Shown: in pieces, positions 52,801-64,000 of the stretch
Numbering within the stretch: position 1 is the first letter of the stretch
Layout: every line of letters starts with the position of its first letter
NCBI GenBank assembly: GCA_013396995.1
Contig: VWZP01008545.1
Coordinates: 62,001 to 126,000, forward strand
Reading direction: 5' to 3'
DNA length: 64,000 nucleotides
Origin: Dicaeum eximium
Lineage: Eukaryota > Chordata > Aves > Passeriformes > Dicaeidae
The notes under the pieces: generated by a model
Database searches by the model: none
The model's input: only the letters and a program-made list of their open reading frames with translations
What the model was told of the DNA's origin: nothing
Program-made: the position numbers and the translations under genes

Positions 52801-54639
52801 CACTGAAATGGCTCTTGATTCTGCATTTTTCATCTTCATTTACAGGGAAAAATGTCTTCTGCAGTAAGAAGCTTGAACACCTACTGTCCTACCCATCTAC
52901 TAGATACCCCCAAAAGTGTATGCTGAAGGCTCAGTAATCAAATGAGATTAAGATTCCCTCATCACTTTACAAATAAGGGGACTTTTATATGTTATTGCTG
53001 CATAAAGGAGGATTAAATCACCTCTGGAAAGCCCTCAAGATCATTGAAATGCTGAAAAGCTGAGACCTCTCTGATCTCAGCATCCCTGACAGGAAAGCAG
53101 AAAACCCCAAATCCTACACAGCAAATTGAGAAGACTTCAATGCAAACCCATATGGGAACACCTGAAAGGAAAACATGGCAGTAAAACACAGCCTCTGGCT
53201 GCTTTGTTCATGCTCTGACCAGTTTCCTGAGAAAAGGAGGCGTGTATGACCACATGGTGTGCTCATCTACATCCCTCCCTCACACCAAACCCTTTCAAGC
53301 TATTTCTGAGCCCTCTAGCAATTACAATTTCCATGTGACAGCTCCACTGAAGGAGCAGCAGTACTGGGAGCGGAGCTGGCGTCAGTCATGGGGGAAAGCA
53401 CCTCAAAGCTGGAAACTTGCCATGTTCTAGGAACCAGAAAAACACAACTTGAGTTCACTTCTTACTAGATGTGTATACCTCATCAGACCAAAGAAACCCA
53501 ACCACGAGACACAAGTCTGTCGAAAAATTTGTCCCGCTGGAACCATCCTTATGGCAGGAGTTTTGCTAAAGAAGATGCTGCACTGGTTATTCTGCTAACC
53601 AAGACTGCTTGGAGAAATGTAACAAAGAAAAAAAAAATCAAGAAAAATCAGAAACCACACAAGATTGCCTAAGACCTTGGGCTTCTCATAGGAGCATGTC
53701 CCACTCATGACTGCTGGAGTGGATTTTACAAGACTTACTGTGATGACATCCAAAATTTATTACAGCTTTTACAACGAGACCATGTCTAGTAAAGAGTGAT
53801 GTAGTGACAACATTTACTTGTCTGGATTTAGCTTCTTTAGCTTCTTAGGGCACATAAATATACTTTTGTACTTCAAGAACAGCCATAGCTGCCTACTAAA
53901 TCTTGAGTAATACAAGGCAGCTTTGTAGACCTTTAAACACATGTACCAACTCGGTTCTGTCTCCTTCACAAATCTGCTTCCTTACTACCTGCACAGTCAC
54001 TCCCAAGGCCCTGCTCATCTTCTGTCAAGCTGAGCTCCTAAAATGAAAGTGTTTGGAAATCATGCCTTTAAACTCCTATGCTTTCTGAGAATGGAATTCG
54101 TCACTTTCAGAAAGTGGCCAAGTTTGTTTTCACATCTCCTTAAGTTACAAAACAAACTGAAAACTTTATCTGTCTTCCCTGGTATGTGCATGATTAATTT
54201 TGTGGAACTTCATTTGAAAACCAATTTATTGACCATAGGTGCGAAAACCCTACTGTACATATAAATCAAACTGTAGACTTCTAATAAGCCCTGAACAAGG
54301 TATTTTTCTGGTGTAACGGTTTAAAAAGACAACTAAAAAGAACATTAGAGTAAAACAGGAATAGCTGGGAAAAAAACTAGCAATATTTTATGTTGCAGTT
54401 TTTGTGGAGCCAGATTTGAAGCATCTTGAAGTGCCCTGAGTTCCAGAAAGCAGAATGAGTCTGATGTCAGAAAATCAGGCCCCTTGACGTGCCTCATGCT
54501 CATGCTGTTGACTACTTCACAGGTAAAAATAATACCTTCCACACCCATTGCACTTGCTGATACCCTGGGTACCAAAATTGAACAAGGGCTAGGGGATACT
54601 TTGCCAAGTAACATGACTGTGTTTGAAAAACCTGAATCC

Positions 54640-54950
54640 CAGCAGGAGTAGCCATAAAACTGGGTCAGAGCCCAGCCCTGCTGTCTGTGTCACACCAAAA
54701 GCTGGCTCAGCTCTGCCCCAGCAGCCTCCCAGCCTGATGCTGGCCTTGCCCTTCCCTGCCAGGGGGCTCCTGGAGCTTACTCAGGGAGCTGGGCAGAAAT
54801 GAGGGGAACTCTCCAGGACAACCTTCCCAAGCTACCCAGACTAGCCCTGGCCCCCAGAAAAGCCTGACCTACCAGCCCCTAAAGTCACACTCCCTACCCC
54901 AAGGCAGGGCATCACCCAGAACCAACACTTATACTTCCAAGAAGGACTGA
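54640..54950. other. C-rich block close to exon 3
   Basis: GC-rich island about 650 bp downstream of the microexon in gene orientation, with many CCCAGCC, CCCTGCC and GCCCC words on the plus strand, so the transcribed RNA would be G-rich (GGGCTGG, GGCAGGG). G-run clusters are known intronic splicing signals (hnRNP H/F). Relevance here is speculative. There is no open frame of note, and CpG is low, so it is not a promoter island. Confidence 0.4.
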
Positions 54951-54987
54951 TGTCAGACAAGCATATCCATCATGACTGCACCAATAA

Positions 54988-55028
54988 TTAAAAAAAAAAA
55001 ATAACAAACCAAAAACCAAACCAAAATA
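54988..55028. repeat. A-rich tract with AACC/AAACC units
   Basis: Twelve or so adenines, then ATAACAAACC, AAAAACC and AAACCAAAA units. Confidence 0.75.
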
Positions 55029-55595
55029 AGCCCCTACTTAAATGCACTTAAATGCTAGTTTGCCTACATTTGGCAGTATCCCCTGTATGCCACAAAGGGC
55101 TCAGGCTATTTCCACGCACAGTTTTGTTGTTGCTGTTCTTATAAAAACACATTATTCTTTCCCTGTGACATTTCTTCCTATCTTTGAAAGAATGCTCTCT
55201 GCTACCACAAAATATTTGGCTTGAATCCTCCAGCGAGGAGGGGCCAAGGGCTTGGCTCATGTTTTAGAAACAAAAGAAATATTACCCTAAACATAAAACA
55301 AATGATTGCAACTGTAACAGTAGATGGAGATAGAGCTCCTAGCACAACCCATGAATAATTCCAAGTCCTATTAGAAGTAACACAGCTTTCTGAATTTCCC
55401 TAGAAAACAGCATGTCACGATTAGGTTCCAGCTTGACTGAAATGCAAAATACCACTTTTTTCAAAGACAGAGCTGAACAAAAGACAGTGTGTAGCGCAAC
55501 AACTTAAACTGCAAAGCATATCCACTTACAATCTGAAATTGTGCAAGACAACGTGTGTACACATAAGAGCAGAGATATTAAAAGAGGGCTCTTAC

Positions 55596-55622
55596 CTCCG
55601 TCCCCAGATCCTGAGCCAGCAT
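55596..55622 (-). CDS. TMEFF2: TMEFF2 exon 3, 27-nt microexon (acidic Gly/Ser linker)
   Basis: Tiny coding exon that completes the split Asp codon left by exon 2 and reads (D)AGSGSGDG plus one base, the linker after the first Kazal module of TMEFF2. The minus-strand acceptor is a long pyrimidine tract ending TTTTCTCAG, and the donor is GTAAGAGC, close to consensus. It enters and leaves in phase 1, so skipping it would remove nine residues without shifting frame. Two Ser-Gly pairs next to an Asp resemble a glycosaminoglycan attachment context, and TMEFF2 has been described as a proteoglycan (TENB2). That these serines are the attachment points is my inference. TMEFF1 has a similar but different segment here. 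The next exon should begin by completing a GNN codon, and I did not find it in the window. Confidence 0.9.
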
Positions 55623-58399
55623 CTGAGAAAAGAACAGAAAGAAATCTGTATTCATGTGCTCCAGTATGTGCTGTGAGCATGCAAAGCGAGGCTCCAGTGA
55701 AGTGTACTACAGCGTACCTCGCGTTTGATGGCATCCCTGGGTAAATTACAGAGATCTAATCTGAATGTAATTCACTCAAGCCATCTTTCTCGTGCCTCCA
55801 TTTCTTTTTCTTTAAAGTTTCTCTATCAGATGAAAATAACATAAGCCACAGAACGCTGCAGTGTCCTTAGAAGTCTCTGCCTCATTTTGTTGTAATTAGA
55901 CTGATAAATCTTCATTCCCAACAGCAGTACAAAGTTACTCCACTTGGTCACTACTAAATCCTCACCAAGAAGAAATTTTAAAATCTGTTTGTAAATCTGT
56001 ACCATTCTCTTTAGAAAACAGGACATCTCATCAAATTACAACTACCTGGAATAAACCATTAAATTACTATTATTCAAAGTCTTCAGGCAAATTATTAAAA
56101 TGTCATTTTTCTCAAAGTTTTTGCTGAGTTTCAAAACTGAGTGCTTTCTTTTTCCTCTGCTCGACATTTTGTTGGCTGGAATGATGAGAATCACAAATTT
56201 AGAAATTGCAACATCACAAAATCGCCAAGTCCGGGGCTTCAGTAAGAAACTTTCTAAGCAAGGCAAAGCACAGAAATGCACACACATAGGGCTATGAAAA
56301 ATAATGCCTAAGAGGAGTTTCTTCTGCAGGGAAGGAGGGAAGCTGCCATCCTATCCTCCCCCTTAGTGGAATAGTTATGCATTCATCAGCATCAAGATTA
56401 ATAAGAGAGAGTTTGGGATGAAAGTACCCTGTGAACTGTTAGATCTCATTTACTGACAGCAAGGTCTGCTGGATCTGAACTTGCATATGCCACCACTGCT
56501 CAAAACGAAGAAAGAGAAGGAAAATCTTTGCTAAATAATTGGTTTCAAGAATTGCTTCAAATGGTAGATTGATTCAGCAAGGCTGCAAAGAACAGATGCA
56601 AAAGGTGGCTGAAAAAGGGAACAGAAGTAACAGTGTTTTCCAGTGACCATGTCCTGAATTTTCCTGATCTCATCTTTTGTCCTGATGCTCTTTCCCAACC
56701 GAGCTACTGAGGAAAGAGAGAGGAAAGAGGGAGGAAAGGTCTGCACTGCAGTGCCCTCGTGGCTCTGGGAAGCACTGCTCTTCCAGGTGTGCCAGACCCC
56801 CCAGCACAGAAAAAGAAAGGAGCAACTGCTATCACCTGTCTGCCACAGAGAGCTGCCACGTTGTCTGGCTCTGTGCAGGAAAAGGACCCCGTGTTTCCTC
56901 ATCCTGCCCCTCCCTGCATGGCCCAGACCCCCACCAGGCAGGGCCAGAAGGGCTGATCACTGACAGAAGCCCAGGTCTCTGCTGGGGTTATTGAGCACCC
57001 TCTCTCTCTCTGCCCCATCCCATAGGGAAAACCTAAGGAAAATGGCTGTTCCCTTCTCCACTGAACTCCTCCTTGGGAGGAGGAAAAAGAGGCCAAAAGC
57101 CTTGTTTTCCTTCAGGGAAACACCTTTTTTTCCCTTCTCTGTTTCTGAAATCCTCCATGTGTTTCAAAGAGAACGCTGCCAACACAGTCATTGCCAGCAG
57201 GCAAATAAGTTTCAGAAAAGTTGTAGCAATGTGCTGAAATTATCCCTTTAATCAAAAAAGTTTGAATCAAGAAGACCAGTTGCTGTGCTGAGAGAATTTA
57301 CTAAGTTGAACAAATCCTACACCACAGTAGGTTCTGTCAGCCCGAGCTCCATTTAATACCAATTTATGGACAAAAAAATTGCAGCATATGTTTTTTTCTT
57401 CTTGAAAATTGTCAGGTAACAGCTTCAGAGAAGAACAACACTTCCAGAGAAAGGAGTTTATTTTCTCTCAGGTGTATGAAACATGAAATTACAGCACTGA
57501 AAAAAGTTTGTCTAATGTACTTTTTATTGACTCCTCCATCCTCAGCCAAGAAAAAATTCTGCTTTAAGTTTAAAGAACTCTCTCAAGAACAAAGGCTTAC
57601 TCCTGCTCTTTTCAAGTTACCTCCACTGCCCACCTCTAACAGATACCGAGCACGAAAGAAAAACATCAAGAACTCCTGCACATAAGCAACTGGCTTTTCC
57701 TGACAGATTCTGCTCATTCACCTTTCCAGCTGTTTTCATGCAAGCTGAGATATAAACAGCTCACAAGGCTCAGAGTTAAGCAAAGCTGTCTGACATGCCA
57801 GTCAGTTTTCTCAAGTCCAGAACAAAACACCTGTGGCACAGACCCGTCCATTATGTGTGCTTTGGACTAAATCTTCAGCTGGTATTAATTGGCAGGACTC
57901 ATTACAACCAGTGGTCTGTTGAATCATACCAGCTGGGGATCTGGCCCTACAAGGATAAGGAAAAACCTAAGAAACTGGATTGCAGGCAATAATGCTCCAG
58001 TTCTCTCTCTCCAGATTATGGAGAGGTTTGTGGTAATCCAGATGCCCATTTATCAGACATCTGCTCACTTAATCTGCTACCAGTTCACTTGTCATAACAG
58101 CTCAGAAGTGTAGGCAGGGCACATGATGATCAGGAGCACAAGACACAAGTTAAAAAACAAATCTACTTCTGGGCTGAACTCTTCCAAACAGTGCCAGGGG
58201 TACAGCGTATCAGAGACTGTGAGCCTACAGTAAATAACTTAAAAGGGAAGGATGGCAGTGACTTCTCATGCCCCAAACTGCAAAGAATTAACCAGCAATG
58301 AATCCAAAGCAAGAACTGAAATGGTTTTTGCCATCCCCAGGCCATTTCCCAGGGGGGTGTGGCAGGGCTGGCAGCCAGCCTGGAGTGAGTTATACGTAC
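55623..58399 (-). other. TMEFF2: TMEFF2 intron 2
   Basis: Complete 2.8-kb intron between the Kazal exon and the microexon, with a GTACGT donor and a TTTTCTCAG acceptor on the minus strand. It contains a purine-rich tract (56711-56739), a short CT repeat (57001-57011) and a moderately GC-rich part (about 56680-57100) whose short open frames resemble no known protein. No transposon was recognised and nothing suggests another exon. Confidence 0.85.
56711..56739. repeat. Purine-only tract
   Basis: GGAAAGAGAGAGGAAAGAGG and its continuation are pure A/G. The tract lies within intron 2, so the transcript carries a polypyrimidine stretch here. Confidence 0.7.
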
Positions 58400-58529
58400 C
58401 AGTGGCACACGATCCCTCGGACACCAGCAGGATTTCACTCTGCTGCTTGCAGGCAGCCTGTTTCAAGTAGCACTCATTCTGGTAGGTGTCACCATTGGAG
58501 CCACACACGGGCACGTAGTCATTGTTACA
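58400..58529 (-). CDS. TMEFF2: TMEFF2 exon 2, first follistatin/Kazal-type module
   Basis: Internal coding exon of tomoregulin-2, a type I membrane protein with two follistatin/Kazal modules and one EGF-like domain in its ectodomain. Read on the minus strand it is 130 nt, 43 codons plus one base, beginning CNNDYVPVCGSNG and ending SEGSCAT plus the first base of an Asp codon. Cysteines fall at exon residues 1, 9, 20, 27 and 41, and the VCGSNGxTYxNEC core is typical of Kazal modules. A pyrimidine-rich tract and CAG precede the exon, and GTACGT follows it (plus positions 58394-58399). As I recall the sequences, human TMEFF2 differs at only about four residues, whereas TMEFF1 differs at many more. 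Exon phase is 0 in and 1 out, matching exon 3. The frame stays open past the donor into intron, so an ORF finder overextends it. Exon numbering assumes the usual vertebrate structure. Confidence 0.95.
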
Positions 58530-61500
58530 CTGATGGGAGGGGACAGAGAGCAGCAGTGTTAGTCACAGGAGCAGGGAGGGGACACAGCACCCCTCTTTGG
58601 GTGCCCCCAAACACACCCCCTGCTCCCTGCCAGCATTAAAACCCTGGGAAAATAACAGAAAGGGAGACACTGACAATCCTCTCCCACCTTTACACCTACC
58701 AGTGGGAGAGGGAAGGGTATTTTTAAAAAGAAAAATCAGATTTGAAGAGATTAGGGGAGAGGTAATCTGAATGGGCAAAGTGTTCAGTGCCCCAGAGAGG
58801 CATCTCACTGCCAGCAGGAGCAGGGGGCATTCCCAGGGAAGGAATACAGATGCATCTGTATTACATCTGCAATAACAGCTCCTGTGCTTCCATTGGATGG
58901 CTCCAGACAAACAGCAATGAGCAGGCTCCCTCTTCCCCTCCTCCTGCACACACGCAGGTGTGTGTCCAACTGCTCAGGTACTGACTGCACGGAGGGAAAT
59001 CACTTCTGAGACACCAACAATCAAAGCCCATCCCTCTTTCTGCACACATCTCTGCAGCTGGAGTGCTCCACAAAGGTCCAAGCTCTCGCCACGGTGGGCA
59101 GTGGGCAGCAAAGGCAGCACTGCAGCGAGCTCAGCCGGCGCAGAAGTTCTCACACCACGCACCCCTGCTTTGCCTCAAACTCCTGCTGAGCTCTGCCTGA
59201 TTTCCTCTATCCCTGGAAGACAGTTTTGCCCCTTCTCGTTCATTTAAAAAAAATAATCATTTCATTTTAGACTGAAAATTGGGCAACCTATGGGGTGCAG
59301 TTATCACAAGATAATCATGCTTGGAGGCTTAGAAATACTTGGATGTGTCCTGTACGTGGCAATTATACCAGGGATATGATTATCTTGTGATTACCCTACT
59401 CCTGGTATGCCTCATTGTTTAATTAGAACAAATGGAATGATCACTATTATTATTTACAAATGCTCACCTCTGTTTAAATCCAAGTAAAAATTCAGAAGAA
59501 ATCATACATCCTATTTAGCTGTATCATGCCACAATGCACCTGAGGTGTGTTTGTTGGGCACAATGTAAAACACAGAACTGAAATATCAGGGATATTAACG
59601 TCAAAAATGCTTTAAACTGAATGACTACAGAAGTGATTAACACAAACAATTGCATAGATTGCATTAATTGCAGGCCTCCACACAGAGCAGCTGCCAAGAA
59701 ATTATTCATAGTTGGTCAGAGTGACATTTTGATTGGGCCAAAACAAATGACATTTTCCTTTTGCATTGTATTCTCTTCAATCTTCCCAAGATGTTGCCCA
59801 CCCCCAGCACTCTCTTCCCTCAGAACAAGGAAGAAAAACAGCAGCCACATCAGTAGAAATCCTCTCCTTCTGCTCCCCACAAAGGGCTCCTCCATGCAGA
59901 GATTTTTAAACTGTTGATTAAAAATGTTTCTAGGCTATTTTCACCATTATGTTCCAAATCTGAGCAATGTTTCAAGCATAAAATGCCAACTTCATCCAGA
60001 AGCTCAACAGCAATTGCTAGAGGCTGATCTGGAATACATAACCAGGACAATTAACACAATCGTGCATATTTTTTAAAGCACGAAGCATCAAATCATGTTT
60101 GCTTTAGGTGTAATATCTGCTTGTCACCCAAGGATTTGTGAGGAATTTGGCCTGGAGTATCTCAACAACAAGGCTTTCTTACATATAGAAACAAGGTTGG
60201 ATTCTTTGCCCAATAAACACAGCAGCAACTTTTGTGCCCGAGAGAGAAACACAAAGGCAGCTCCTCCGCTGGTTTCGCCCACAGCGAGGGACGATCTTTG
60301 ACACGGACTCAGCTGCACATCTGAAAGGGCAGACAGCCCCACATAAATGGTGAAATCCCAATCCACACAGAGCACTGCTATGAACTAGGCTGGAACTTCT
60401 TCCAAAGGCTGGCAATTTTAAAATGCATCCTGGAGACACCAGGATCCCAGGAAGTATTAGTCCTCTCTTCCCACCAGCACCTTTGGAAAACTAGCATTCA
60501 GATGGAAAAGGCAGGAGCCATAAGGAGCAAAGGGAGGGATATCACCCATATGGATCCTGCCTTGCCTCTGAGCTGGAAGCTGTAGTGGAAGTTACCCAGG
60601 AAAGAAAACAAGACCACCAATGAGAGGGTTGTGATGTTAGTCACCAGGTGGTTCCTAACCCACTAGAGCTGGACTCCTGTGTTTGCCCATGCTGAACCCT
60701 GTACTCACAGCTCATCACAATCACAAAATACCTCCTGCTAGTGCTGGAGAATATCAGGTGTTGCCTGTCAGTTCCATCAGTCTAGTGACACGTTTTTGTC
60801 ATTGGTTTAGTGCTCACTAGACCAGGCCCTAGAGGTAGGAATGGTTCTTCAGTCCCAAGTAAGGACTGAGCAAGCCCTCACATTAAACTTCCTATTAAAC
60901 CCAGCAGCACAGTGCCACACTGTCCACTTCTCTCTTACACATGCCAGTTTTTGACATACAGCTGTAGAGCAGGGAAATGGACTCATGCAATTCCATCAAG
61001 TGTCAGTCAAAGGCTGTTTTCCCCAGCACCTGCAGCTCGAATATCCACTGTCACAGCCAGGGACAAACCATCTTTGGGAGCCTTTGGATCACTGCTGAGC
61101 ACTGAAAACAGGTGGTTTGTTTCCTAAAGATAATGGTAACCTGTGTAACTCCTCCTCCTGGAAACACTGTTGAAAGCGTCACCTTCTGCTACTTTCATGG
61201 ATCAGCTACTCCCAAAATGCCACCCACATCATGAACCAAGAAGCACAAAAATACATTCCGGAAATATAACAAAGCTGGAAGTTGGGCAGGTGATGCTGCA
61301 GCTCCACAAACACTGAAGCACGTGGAAGACCCAACATGCATGAAAATGGGACTCCTTCCTCCCATAAAAAACAGTGACTGTCCACAGGCTTGGTGACTCG
61401 AGAGAAAAGACACTGATGGAAATACCTGGTATATTTATATGATATTTTATTTATGTTCATGAGATGTAAGAGGGAAGAGCCCAGCTGCCAGACCTATGGC

Positions 61501-64000
61501 TTTGGGCAAACAGGTACAGACCTCAGCAAGCCAGGTCTCCAACCACTTGCCTGCTGGCACAGCTCTACACCTTCTGTTGGACCCACTGAGTCTGGGGGAA
61601 GGAAGGGCTGGTGGTTTCCCAAATACTCAGCCCTCCTGCTGGAGCCAGCACTGTACCAGTGCCTTCCCTCCCTGCCAGCACCAAAGTCTGGGCTTGCCCT
61701 GCATCTCCTGATCATAGCAGGACATGGTGTTTTCCAATAAAATACATGCCTCACTGAGAGGTGTCACAGTAGACTGTGACAAGAGAACCAGCCAATATGA
61801 GCCTCTTTCTCAGCACATGCCCGCTGGCTCTCCAGGGTTGGAAGTCTAACTTGGGTGGTCCAGAGCAGTCTGATCCTATTCATCCCTTCAAATAAAAGTA
61901 AATTAATTTTAACTCCACTTGGGGAGACATGAAGCATCTGTAATTCTGGTTTGAACAAACCCAAACAAAGACTGCAGAAGACCTGCTCTCCACTTCCATG
62001 TTCTCAGCCCCTCAAGACACAGGCTGGTCAGCCCAGAACTTTTCATCAGTGCAGAGGCAAAATGAGCTCTCTATCCTTGTCTATTCTCTCAAATTTCTGA
62101 AGAAGACATAAAACACACTTACAGTGATGAGGAGTCTGCTATTGATTTGTTCACTATCACCCCAGAGAGTTGTCACTGAAATGGGAGCCCCAAATTCTGA
62201 TGGGGGTCCCTCTTACTCATGACATAAATTACCTGGCCAGCTCTGCCTCACTTAGCTAGCCTCAGACACCACACTAGAAATTAATTTTCTACTCCAGTGG
62301 CATCTCTTTCTGGTTGTCACACTGTCCACTGATGTTACAAGAGCAGCTAACATCCCCTCAAGCTCTGCCTGTATCAAAGCGCTCGCGTTTGACTAGAGAA
62401 GCCCCCGGCAGCAGAGCGCCCTTGGCAGCGCTGGCACAGCATCAGCCACAGGTAATCTGCCCTCCAAGGTCACAGTCAGCCCTGCTGCTCCACAGAGGGC
62501 TCACAGCAAGACACAGAGCTCTGAGTGTTTACAGGGCCTGATCCAAAGGCCACTGAAACCAAAAATTGCTGCTGATTTTGACCCATTTCCTAATGATTGG
62601 GCCCACAATTGCCCAACTCATTCTTTTGATCTTATTTACATATTCATATACCAATCACCTGATTTCCTTAAATCTGTTTCAACTGCCCCCTACAGAACTG
62701 TTCACCTCTCAAAGAGGGGACCACACAGTCTGGAGAGGTTTACCTAGCTTCATTTACCCCACATCACCATGCATTAGCACCCTGCCTTGGGAAAACAGCG
62801 CTCCCAATGCCTTCTTCCCTGCTAATGGCAACATCTGAATTTGCCCCCTCCAGGCTATGAGTTCACGGCTTTATGCCAAATGGCAACACCAAACAGACAC
62901 CAAAGACAAGACCCAAGCATTCTCAGTGGCTGCTCTAAGTTGACAGCACAACATCTGCCCTGGCTTACCACTAGGCAATGGGGAAAGTCAGGGACCTTTC
63001 CCTGCCTTACAGATTTTTCTTAGAAAGAGGAAACAGACCAAACCATAACCCTTGTATCACTGCATATGCTGAGCCAAGGCAAATGCCCAAAACAGCATTC
63101 TCACACTGAATTTCTGATTGCATGCAAACTCCAAATGGAATAAAAGACTCCCATGGTCAATATGAATTCCCTTCCAACATGGGAAACACAAGTGTTTAAG
63201 AACTACTGTCTTGCTCTCATTAGAGAAAATTCCTTCCTTGTTTAAAATGAAGGAACTTATCACTTGGGTTTTTTCTCCGAAGGCACATTCGGCTCTAGAA
63301 ATATAAACGGTATTTGCAATGCTTTAATGTGAATGATCTATCAAAGCTCAATATTAACACAGTCATTACACATGTGCACAATCTTGAGCTGTGCACTATT
63401 TGGCCTGCTCTACTGTAAACACTCAAATCAGCATCGTAAGTTTCTCGACTTCACCAATCCACATTAAAATGCAGAAAAACATTGGGGCATAAACACACGT
63501 ACAACCCTGTGCTGGTACACGCTTTAAACTCCTTTAATTTGTGTGGTTTCTATCCAGGTCATTATTTAAAGACCAGCTGTTTTGCGAGTTAGCTAGAACA
63601 TTAAATGGAATCCTTCATAATGAAATCGTCTGACTCTGAGAAGGGCTGAGGTTTAGATGTAGCTGAGGGAGGAAGAGAGAAGAAATAGAAGGCAAACCCC
63701 TTACTACTCAGTAATAGCTCTCCTAAAACTATATAAAACCTAAAGGAAGTTCATCATTTTGGAACAGAGGGATTGCTCCCTAATCTGATCAGCTGGGCAG
63801 ATAAACAGGCAGAAGCATTGTCACTATGCAGCCCTTCCTGAAAATATTGCATAAGCACATTACAGATCCATTTCTTTAACTAGATCAGAACTCCGAATAC
63901 AATAAGCCATGATCTGTATCAGAAATGAATTTAGAAAGGACTCTAAATCCTTGTTAAAAGGGCAGGGATGAAAAATCAGAAATGCACAACCTGGAACTGC
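58530..64000 (-). other. TMEFF2: TMEFF2 intron 1 (partial)
   Basis: Sequence 5' of the Kazal exon in gene orientation. Exon 1, expected to encode the signal peptide and the first cysteines ending just before CNNDY, was searched for on the minus strand and not seen, so the intron should continue past 64000. No CpG island or promoter-like block is visible. The interval holds the interleaved inverted repeat near 59300-59408. A slightly CpG-richer patch near 62385-62460 has no flanking splice signals that would make it an exon. The remainder is unremarkable. Confidence 0.8.
59303..59408. repeat. Two interleaved inverted repeats
   Basis: The first pair has perfect 16-bp arms: ATCACAAGATAATCAT (59303-59318) and its exact reverse complement (59376-59391), 57 bases apart. 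The second pair, ATACCAGG (59365-59372) and CCTGGTAT (59401-59408), is interleaved in an A-B-A'-B' order, so both cannot form one simple hairpin. The 16-bp arms carry AGATAA on opposite strands, a GATA-factor core. The surrounding AT-rich block (about 59240-59480) looks like a candidate conserved element in intron 1. It could also be a remnant of a small DNA transposon. Confidence 0.75.

Larger units (their letters stand above)
42331..55595 (-). other. TMEFF2: TMEFF2 intron 3, 5' part next to exon 3
   Basis: Begins (minus strand) with the GTAAGAGC donor of exon 3. It holds a second ATTTGCAT octamer (43025-43032), a GC-rich patch with chance frames (about 45480-46060), a (TTTA)n repeat (47185-47200) and candidate non-coding elements at about 47930-48185 and 49660-49800. 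Also present are a (TA)n stretch (51437-51449), a purine-rich tract (about 51755-51790), a C-rich block (54640-54950) and an A/C-rich tract (54988-55028). No second exon was recognised. Confidence 0.7.

Noticed and set aside
58266..58399. Continuation of the Kazal reading frame past exon 2
   Set aside because: The open frame simply runs into intron after a GT donor. The correct continuation is exon 3, which completes the split codon.
58400..58529. Assignment of the exon to TMEFF1 or another Kazal protein
   Set aside because: TMEFF1 differs at many positions of this module as I recall it, and the following DAGSGSGDG microexon matches TMEFF2.
62385..62460. CpG-containing patch as TMEFF2 exon 1 or promoter
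   Set aside because: Neither strand gives the expected cysteine-rich sequence before CNNDY, and CpG density is far below that of an island.

Overview
This window is vertebrate nuclear DNA, very probably from a songbird (oscine passerine). It is almost entirely intron of one gene, TMEFF2 (tomoregulin-2), transcribed on the minus strand. Two coding exons are visible. Exon 2 (58400-58529) encodes the first follistatin/Kazal-type module. Exon 3 (55596-55622) is a 27-nt microexon encoding an acidic Gly/Ser stretch. The two join in phase (1 to 1) with clean GT/AG borders, and the joined reading matches the TMEFF2 ectodomain much better than its paralogue TMEFF1. Exon 1 (signal peptide, first cysteines, promoter) should lie beyond 64000. 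The second Kazal module, EGF-like domain, transmembrane helix and cytoplasmic tail should lie before position 1. I found none of them here. The exon numbers assume the vertebrate TMEFF2 layout.

Layout, plus-strand order: 1-55595 is the 3' flanking intron (intron 3), at least 55.6 kb and incomplete. 55596-55622 is exon 3. 55623-58399 is intron 2 (2.8 kb). 58400-58529 is exon 2. 58530-64000 is part of intron 1. There are no tRNA, rRNA or CRISPR loci, no operon-like organisation, and no other convincing protein gene. The many 60-200 codon open frames are chance frames in non-coding DNA.

The bird assignment rests on repeats recognised by eye: a tRNA-Ile-headed, CR1-tailed SINE of the TguSINE1 type (15255-15397), a decayed CR1 LINE 3' end (9330-9830), the end of an endogenous-retrovirus LTR followed by a tRNA-Trp-like primer-binding site (about 9980-10110, minus), and a fragment resembling a passerine LTR (15571-15634). 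Older MIR-type SINE relics lie at 33255-33390 and, less surely, 30036-30080 and 14775-14812.

Several AT-rich intervals with clustered homeodomain, POU, TALE or GATA-like words look like candidate conserved non-coding elements (about 6590-6780, 7440-8040, 25690-25935, 36780-37010, 42030-42330, 47930-48185, 49660-49800, 59240-59480). They were chosen on sequence texture alone, and alignment to other amniotes is needed to confirm any of them. The most distinctive is at 59303-59408, where two inverted repeats are interleaved. I found no previously undescribed multi-gene system. The points most worth a second look are the microexon with its possible glycosaminoglycan sites, the interleaved inverted repeats, and the retroviral primer-site relic.
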